Positions 57,386-64,000 of a stretch of 64,000 bases of DNA are shown here, in pieces; positions within the stretch are counted from its first letter, which is position 1, and the number at the start of each line of letters is the position of its first letter. Below the pieces are notes generated by a model that had not been told where the DNA came from, ran no database searches, and saw only the letters and a list, made by a program, of their open reading frames with translations. Location of the stretch: assembly GCA_026929865.2 (NCBI GenBank), contig CM049413.1:14814501-14878500 (forward strand), in the 5' to 3' direction. A program made the translations under genes and the position numbers. The DNA comes from Hyperoplus lanceolatus. Taxonomy: Eukaryota; Chordata; Actinopteri; Uranoscopiformes; Ammodytidae.

Positions 57386-58440
57386 GTTTTTGGTAATGAT
57401 TTCTAAATGTATTTATGTATTCAGTGTTGAGAATAAGTGGTTGATTGTAACTGAGTTTATTTACTCACACCGTACTCCATTTTTACGTTACTTTATACTT
57501 ACTACGCAACATGTATTTGATAGCTGCAGTGAATAGTTACTTTGCAGATAATGATTTTACATACAGAATATAGAATCAGTTTATTTAATATATTGAAGTG
57601 GGATAAACCAATTCAAATAATCTCCAACTCACACAGCTACAACATTAAAATGCTGATTCTAAATACATCAACATTAAAAAAATAAGGGTCAGGAACTCCC
57701 ACGGGTTTGCTTGATCAGGGACCTCAAGCCAAAAAGGTTAGGAACCCAGGTATCTGTAAATGTTATGATTTTCTGGCTTGGAAGACAATTGTTCTGACAA
57801 GTCAACAGGACATATGGCAGCTTTGTAAAAAGCTGTTAATTAAAAATATGTAGGCTAGTTTTAAGTGGATACACCCTTTTTGTCTTAGCTGCTTTAAATT
57901 GTAGAGCTCAACAATCATTTCATTCAACCCCCAATCATTCTTTAAAAATGTAACTTAGTAGGCCTAACATTTACATTTTGAGAGCTATGTTTATGCTTTT
58001 ATTTTGGAAGATTTTATAGAGTAAACTTTACATTTAAAAATCTAAATAAAGGAACAGTTATTTTGCTTGATTGAAGGGTTTAAGTAGGTCGACCTATTGT
58101 TCAACCCCTGTTTATTCCAAACTGTCTGACACTGACAATATCATAAAGGATCAATTCTGTTTCAGATTTTGCCAACTTCTTCACCGAATACAGTCTGCCT
58201 CTTCAGAGGTTAAATCTGTCATAAACATAAAATGAACTCTTTTTTCAGTTTTAATTTAACTTTTCATTGAATCCCCTTAATATTATGTTTACGGTTTCAT
58301 ACATAGGCCACTATGTATATTAAACGGGCTTGTCTTAAAGCAGCTAAATACATTGTTATAAAATGTTACAATTAGAGAATAGAACAAAACCAACCAGCGA
58401 ACCCAGAAGAACCGACCAATCAGGTAAGGACCCTCGGTGT
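57386..58440. other. Spacer between the rtp-like gene and ankib1
   Basis: A/T-rich sequence with no recognised gene or repeat. Confidence 0.4.
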
Positions 58441-58810
58441 GACAGTTGACTTTGAGCATGCGCAGTTCACGTTTCTCTTTGGCAGCCACAACAACATACA
58501 GAAGCGGTCCAGTCAGTCTCGCCCCTCCACTCCGTTCCCATCAGCATCATCATCGTCCCCGCCGCCGGTGTGTCCAGTTGGCAGAGAGGATGGTTCAGCG
58601 GAAAAGCAGCTGGGGAGGCGAATGACAATGAAAAGATAATGGCCCTCGACTTACGAAGGTTTCCGAATATGCGACTGGTGACCAAGTGAAACGACTGTGT
58701 GAGTAAAGCGGCGGAGATTTGATGTTGGTAGTTGAGGCTAACACAACGCGCTAATGTAAACCTGAGAGGTGGTTTGCTAGCTTCAGCAGCGGCAGGAAGG
58801 TAGGCTGCTT
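58441..58810 (+). promoter_or_regulatory. Candidate ankib1 promoter and non-coding first exon
   Basis: A CpG-rich island in A/T-rich surroundings, about 4 kb before the first coding exon. A donor-like GGAAG|GTAGGC is at 58800/58801. The frames read from it show no protein family. It is placed by inference from the acceptor at 62320/62321. Confidence 0.45.
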
Positions 58811-60693
58811 TGGGTGGAAACGTTTTCCAGTACAGCAGCCGTGGGAAAACGTTAACCTAGAAGCTGTCGCGTTTTATCGGCAGCATTTCGGGCCACCTAC
58901 ACCCAACACAAGCTTTCCTAGTTGGGCTAGGAATTCACACAGACTGTCAGTGTGTTGAACAAAGGAGCTTTAACCACCGAGGGGCCGCATGGACAGAAAC
59001 ATGCCAGGGAGAGAAGTCGGCTGCTGTTTGTTTTGTGCTCCATTTCATGCTGACACACTTCTTCAGGGGTAACCACACGAGGTCTGACCTGAATGTCTGG
59101 CTGACACGTCAGGCCACACGGTGACCTAACTAATTTTGGTAAATGCCGAGGCGCTATGGAAGTAACTTCAAGTGTATCTCATTATGCAGCTGACTTTGGC
59201 TGCCCCCCTCCATATAAGTTTTTATATTTTCTCTGACAACCTGACCTTGGGCACTTTTTAAATGCTCTACCCATACTTTGACTGAGGTGTTTGAGTTGAT
59301 GTGGATCAACCGAAAGCCGGTTTGGCACCATGGTTGGTGTTTGCTTGAAATACATGTCATAGTGATAATAATAACAGAGTTATATTGACTTTGAATGTGC
59401 TGCCTCGCCTGGCAGTTAGTGTGACTAACGAGTATTTTCAATTTATTTGAAAGGATTATTCAATTAGTTCATCAGCAGAGCAGGAAATGTATCTGCAACT
59501 TTTTTGTATTCATTTAAGTTAAATCCTACATTTCTCTGTATCATATCCTTGCAAAGGTAAAACTGTTAAGTGTTATAACTATAATAGTCTGACATTTTAT
59601 TGACCAAACAATGCACTGATTTTTTGATGAAATAATTAATGCAATTTTCTGCAAAGCTCAATTAATTGTTTAGTTTATAAAATGTCTGAAAATTATTTCA
59701 TATATTCTTTAAAGTTTTTGTGCGTTTGTGTGCGTGTGTATGTGCGTGTGTTTGTATGAAAAGCTCCAAGACAGTCACACAACATTGTGATATATCATTT
59801 TGCCAGGGTTATTGGAAAAATATCAGCAGGAATCATCAGACTAGATTCATGCGTTTGGCATTCTTGAGTCATTAAGTCTCGATCGATCACATTGTCCTAA
59901 ATGTAGAAATACCACATATACCAGAGGCCTGTTCTGTAGAAACCTGTGGTTACGACAAAGTTATCATTCTCACACGTTATCCATAAAGATGCCTTTTGTT
60001 TCGTGGCTGGATTTAGGGTTAACAGGACGAGTGTCCGGTCAACAAGGAGTGAAACACTTCCTCAGCCTCGCTCCACTAGACCACGGAGTGACGTGTAGCC
60101 TTTAAGAGCTTTCGTAATAGTAGATAATTACACTGTCTGCCAACTGCAACACAGCAGCACATGAGATCCCTGAAATTCCAGTGTTCCTCCTCGCTCCTTA
60201 TCCCGACTTCCTGTCCTTATTTAGTATGAAAGACTGGCGGATATGCACTGAGGAGTGAAGTGAACTGGAAGTAAACCAGTGTGCACAAAACACAGAGAGC
60301 CAAGCAGACAGACTGACCTATTAATAACTATAGCAACCAACCAACCCTCCCTCCTCTTCATCACTCCTCAACATACAATATAGGAGTAGAACTTGTAAGA
60401 TGTTTGCTATTATTTGGCTATTATTCGCGTTGTGCGGCCTTTGTGTCTCCATCTGTCAGTGTGTGTTTTCCCCTGTCCATCACTGCATAGAAATGGGAGG
60501 CAGCGCCATCAAGCCACGTTATTCAAATGTTCCAGAGCCCGAAACCAGCCAGCGGCCAACTGTAGCTGGGCTAAAAGAGGCTCTTTGTGAGGGCCAGACA
60601 GATGGCCATAGAATGAAGACTGTAATGATACCCTAACGGCCCAATACACACACAGAGACACACGCACTCGCATACAGACTCCACTCATTACAG

Positions 60694-60702
60694 TGTGTGT
60701 GC

Positions 60703-60746
<44 letters not shown>

Positions 60747-60778
60747 GCGTGTGCGTGTGCGTGCGCGTGTGTGTGTGC
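60694..60778. repeat. (GT)n/(GC)n mixed microsatellite
   Basis: Alternating purine-pyrimidine run, mostly GT with GC interruptions (GTGCGTGTGCGTG). Confidence 0.9.
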
Positions 60779-60831
60779 AAAGGAAGGAAACTAAGTAGAA
60801 ACCATTGATGAAGATAGTGATTATGTACAAT

Positions 60832-61439
60832 AGCTATGTCCCATTACAGAGACCACGCACTTGGTAGGACGCAGTCTCGCGGTCTATGAAGGCTATAGCC
60901 TATGAAGGCCGATTTTAAGGCCGGTTTTAAGGCCAACGAGCCTTGTTAAATGAGACGGTCTCCGCAGGTCTCGGTTTACGAGCATTTCCGGTTTACGTAA
61001 CAAGCCGTTACCTTGCGTGACGACTCGCCGCTCCTGTGTTGCCTAGCAACCCTGATTGCTGTCAACGGAGACAGCCTTGTCAACGGAGGAAAAAAGAAAA
61101 AGAAGTTGCCTACCAGACGAAAAGAAAAAAAAGTACAAAAAAAAAAGAAAGGAAAATAAAAGTTAAGAAGATGGAGCAACATGTTGCTGTTTTGTTATTT
61201 CTTATTTTATTTTATGTTATCTCTGAAAAAAACGCAATGAATCTTGGGATATGTTGGGCCGCGAAGGATCCATCTGATGCAGCCTTCAAAACCGTGAAAC
61301 GAAGGCTGCATTTCACGACCGCAGATGAGGAGCCTTGCAAGGATCCTTGCAAACGGGACAGCCTTTGCGCGCCGCTATGACGCAATCGGTCTTCAAATGC
61401 AGCCTTCGTAGGCTGCAATACCTGAATCAAGACACAGCC
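60832..61439. mobile_element. Candidate non-autonomous DNA transposon
   Basis: The left end AGCTATGTCCCATTACAG is imperfectly mirrored by the right end CTGAATCAAGACACAGCC. Internally, AAGGCTGCAT / ATGCAGCCTTC motifs occur in both orientations (about 61270-61310 and 61398-61420). I found no clean target duplication, so limits and superfamily are uncertain. An A-rich lysine-coding stretch at 61085-61165 is low complexity, not a gene. Confidence 0.5.
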
Positions 61440-62476
61440 TACATGTGACAAAAACTAGACTGGGAGAGTATACGCTCAGCTGTAGCAGCCATAGCTGTGA
61501 TTCTTTGGTTTGGCGCCTGAGAGTCAAAGGTAAACCTGGTTTTGGCCCCAGCGTACCAGTGCTGCATGGTTTAACATAAACGCACTCGGACTCTCATATC
61601 TCCTGTAGCTGATGAGCGTGTAAACAGCCTAAGATATGCAAATTCCTCACAAATGCATACTTACATGGACTGGCAGACAGTGGCCAGCTGTGGTAGTATT
61701 GACCATGCTTTTCATCAACTGACTAACAAATCGATGGCTTGTTTATCATTAACCTCGCCTGCCCCCTTTATAATTATCTCTCTGTCTTTCTAGATTCTTT
61801 CTTCTCTCCCGCCGCGTTTCCCTCCTATTCCAGTATCATAACAACCTCCTCGCTGCCTGCAGCACATCGCTTAATCAATGGTTGAACTGATTGATTGAAC
61901 TGCTCTCTCTTGTCTCTCCCTATCAATCCGACTCTCCATACCTGTTCACTTGCTTGTTTCTGTCTTGGTATTTTTTTCTTTCCCCTTTCCTACCTTCACC
62001 ATTCTTTTTTTTTCTCCACTTAATCTAGTTGGATTCAAATTCTTGATTTGCGATTTCCCTTGAGATGAACCCATCTCATTTTCAAGGGGGTCCTTGACAA
62101 CATAAAAGTACAATAATAGCATCATATTTAGAGCATATTATTTACCGTATAAAAGGGAAAAACAACAACAAAACCCATAACAACACACACACACACACAC
62201 ACTCATGCAAAATCAAACCTTAACATTAACAGAGCATTATTTCTTCTTCTCGTATCTATCTTTCTTTCCAACATCCTTTTTCCTCTAATCAATCTTTTCT
62301 TCTCTCTCTTTTTCTCACAGGGCAGGAAAACACCGAACCATGTTGCTCTGTGTGTGACCTGGGTGAACGGGGGAAGAGGAGGAGGAGGAGGGAGGCAAAG
62401 GCAGGCAGGCAGGCAGGCGAGCAGACGGGCATCTGCCACAGCTCCCTTAAGGCGAGCCCTTTGCTAGCTTGAAGCC

Positions 62477-62664
62477 ATGGGCAACACAGCCACCAAGTTC
62501 CGCAAAGCCGTGGTGGGAGGCGACGAGGCCCTGGCCTGGCAGCTGTACGAGGGAAACCCTCAGTTCAGGGACGGCCTGGACCCCAACTCATCATACGGAG
62601 AGCAGTACCAGCACAACACGCCCCTGCACTACGTCTGCCGCCACGCCATGACACGTCTGCTCAG
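62477..62664 (+). CDS. ankib1: ANKIB1, ankyrin-repeat RBR E3 ubiquitin ligase, first coding exon (partial)
   Basis: RBR-type E3 ubiquitin ligase with N-terminal ankyrin repeats; only residues 1-62 are inside the window. The exon opens after a clear acceptor (polypyrimidine, TCACAG at 62320), has a 156-base 5' UTR part rich in AGG/GGCA repeats, and ends in a GT donor at 62665 with phase 2. The peptide [20 protein letters not shown] and the following [15 protein letters not shown] closely match the human ANKIB1 start (MGNTTTKFRKAL..., [15 protein letters not shown]). The second block is the start of an ankyrin repeat. MGNTAT fits an N-myristoylation motif. The remaining exons lie beyond 64000, since none were seen from 62665 to the end. 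Confidence 0.9.
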
Positions 62665-63156
62665 GTAGAAGAACAAACACCTTTTTAATTTTCCATTTGG
62701 GATTTGGTTGAGAACATCCGAGATCTTGATTGTCCTCTTGGGGGTGGGGGGGCTCTTACTACACCACAAGCTCCCCCCAGAATGCATTCTTAACAAACTT
62801 AGGACGCAAAATTTGCATTTTGTGTTTTTCCTGGCTCAAAATAAGGCAGATGTGGCACCATCTTAATGTCTTACGAAGCCAGAAGCAAGCTACATCCCCT
62901 TCAAATGACTCAAACAGCGATCACGTAAATTTCACCATTTTGAAGTTTTTTTGTGCAATTCCCCGAGCTCCCCATGTCGTGCATACCTAAATCAGTCAAT
63001 GGCGCTTATTACAATGCCACCACCAAATTGGACTAATGTTACAACTGTAGTTACAAATGACAGAAATCAAACAAGCCTGTTAGAAAATAATGTGTTCCAC
63101 GAAGACAACTCTCAGAGTTTTTTCGAGAGCTGGGGGAAACTTGGCCACGGGGGAAA

Positions 63157-63246
63157 CTTGGCCACGTCGTAGTCAAGTCACTTTTTAGGGACTATTGGTG
63201 GCTTGGCCACGTCGTAGTCAAGTCACTTTTTAGGGACTATTGGTGG
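63157..63246. repeat. 45-bp perfect tandem duplication
   Basis: The unit beginning CTTGGCCACGTCGTAGTCAA occurs twice in succession (63157-63201 and 63202-63246) without a difference. A partial unit (GGGGAAACTTGGCCACG) is also doubled just before it. Confidence 0.9.
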
Positions 63247-63481
63247 CTGGTACTACATCTATATCATCTCCTGCAGTGTGTCCTTAAGCAAGCCACTGCT
63301 CCTGGGGCCATGTACTATGGCTGACTCTGTGCGAGGACCCCCTCTAAAATGTGGTGTCTTGAGAGGGTATATGTAGCCTTGTGTTAATTCACAAAATTAA
63401 AGAACCTTAACTTTACCTCTTTCTTGTTTGTCCCCCAACTTAATTAAAGTACCATGCCAAATCTCTGTAGTGCCACTTTAA

Positions 63482-63606
63482 GGGCCGGTTTTGCAGACAT
63501 GGATTAAGCCTAGTTCTGGACTAAATTGTACCTTCAATGGACAATCTCCTTCAAAATTCCATTTAGTCCTGGACTAGGCTTAATCCATGTCTGTGAAACT
63601 GGCCCT
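63482..63606. mobile_element. Palindromic MITE with GGGCCGGTTT termini
   Basis: The left end GGGCCGGTTTTGCAGACATG and right end CATGTCTGTGAAACTGGCCC are inverted repeats, with TTAAGCCTAGT facing ACTAGGCTTAA inside; the whole 125 bp is nearly palindromic. TTTAA precedes the left end, but no matching right duplication is seen. The element is non-coding and, as I recall, of a type common in vertebrates. Confidence 0.75.
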
Positions 63607-64000
63607 ATGAGTGTTAACATATTTAAATTTACTGCAGGGTTATTGTACTGTAAGGAGTTTTGTTGCTTGCATACTTGTTTCAAAACAGGTGTACAAGCAC
63701 AACAGCACAACCCTTGGATACAAGAGAGAAACGGAGTCTAACACAGTCTAACGGAAAGGGGTTCAACTAAAAATGATACGGGGAGCCACCAGTGTGTCTT
63801 TTCACCCCCTGCAGGGATAATCAGAATGCTGGCCGTGACAATGACAGCTGATTCAGTGACTCAATAGCCGTCAATAGACTCACCTCCTCCTCCTTGGACT
63901 CTTTTTCTCACTCTTGCCCCTTTCTTTCCATGATTACAGTGGGGGCGGGGGGTTCATTGGAAACAGTGTAAAAAGGCCAGTCAATTATCTGTGCATCTGC

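Larger units (their letters stand above)
58811..62320. other. Probable ankib1 intron 1
   Basis: No coding exon was recognised. It contains a mixed GT/GC microsatellite (60694-60778), a candidate transposon (60832-61439), pyrimidine-rich tracts (about 61790-62030) and a short AC run (about 62182-62202). The frame 60400-60636 opens with a hydrophobic segment but has no supporting features. Confidence 0.45.
62665..64000. other. ankib1 intron, start
   Basis: No further exon was recognised. It contains a 45-base tandem duplication (63157-63246), a palindromic MITE (63482-63606) and G-runs at about 62740-62750 and 63941-63953. Confidence 0.5.

Noticed and set aside
60400..60636. 78-codon frame with a hydrophobic, signal-like start
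   Set aside because: Lies in the presumed ankib1 intron, no similarity recognised, and the rest is not protein-like.
61036..61380. 114-codon frame with a lysine-rich start
   Set aside because: A-rich low complexity inside a probable transposon.

Overview
The window is nuclear DNA of a ray-finned (teleost) fish. The genes are intron-rich with GT/AG splice sites, long CA/TG microsatellites are frequent, and tRNA-derived SINEs, short inverted-repeat DNA transposons and LINE 3' ends fill introns and spacers. Six protein genes can be assembled exon by exon, and every assembled reading frame closes without a break.

Left to right: a LINE 3' end and other transposon debris (1-2175); mapk15, an atypical ERK7/8 MAP kinase, plus strand, 14 coding exons (2962-9815); a solo LTR (10500-10887); grina/tmbim3, plus strand, with a non-coding first exon near 11.8 kb and coding exons 19991-23661; syce1, a synaptonemal complex central element protein, plus strand, 10 coding exons (26019-36807), whose third and sixth introns are packed with transposons and a tandem repeat; fam83h, minus strand, 6 coding exons (44301 down to 39376), tail to tail with syce1; a gene-poor stretch with microsatellites and a SINE (44.4-55 kb); a short receptor-transporting-protein-like gene with a 3CxxC zinc finger (55247-57052) carrying two inverted ISRE motifs just upstream; and the 5' end of ankib1 (first coding exon 62477-62664), which continues past the window.

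The mapk15, grina and fam83h trio matches the gene neighbourhood of human 8q24.3, which supports the assignments. syce1 sits between grina and fam83h here, which is not the human arrangement as I recall it. The genes do not form a pathway; they are independent loci for signalling and autophagy (mapk15), membrane calcium and apoptosis control (grina), meiosis (syce1), keratin and CK1 scaffolding (fam83h), interferon response (rtp-like) and ubiquitin ligation (ankib1).

I found no complete undescribed system. The least explained items are a diverged tandem repeat of roughly 460 bp in syce1 intron 3 whose copies share a peptide-like reading frame, two abutting TA-flanked elements with related ends in syce1 intron 6, and the inverted ISRE pair. 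Exon limits come from reading splice sites and family similarity by eye, without alignment or transcript data.
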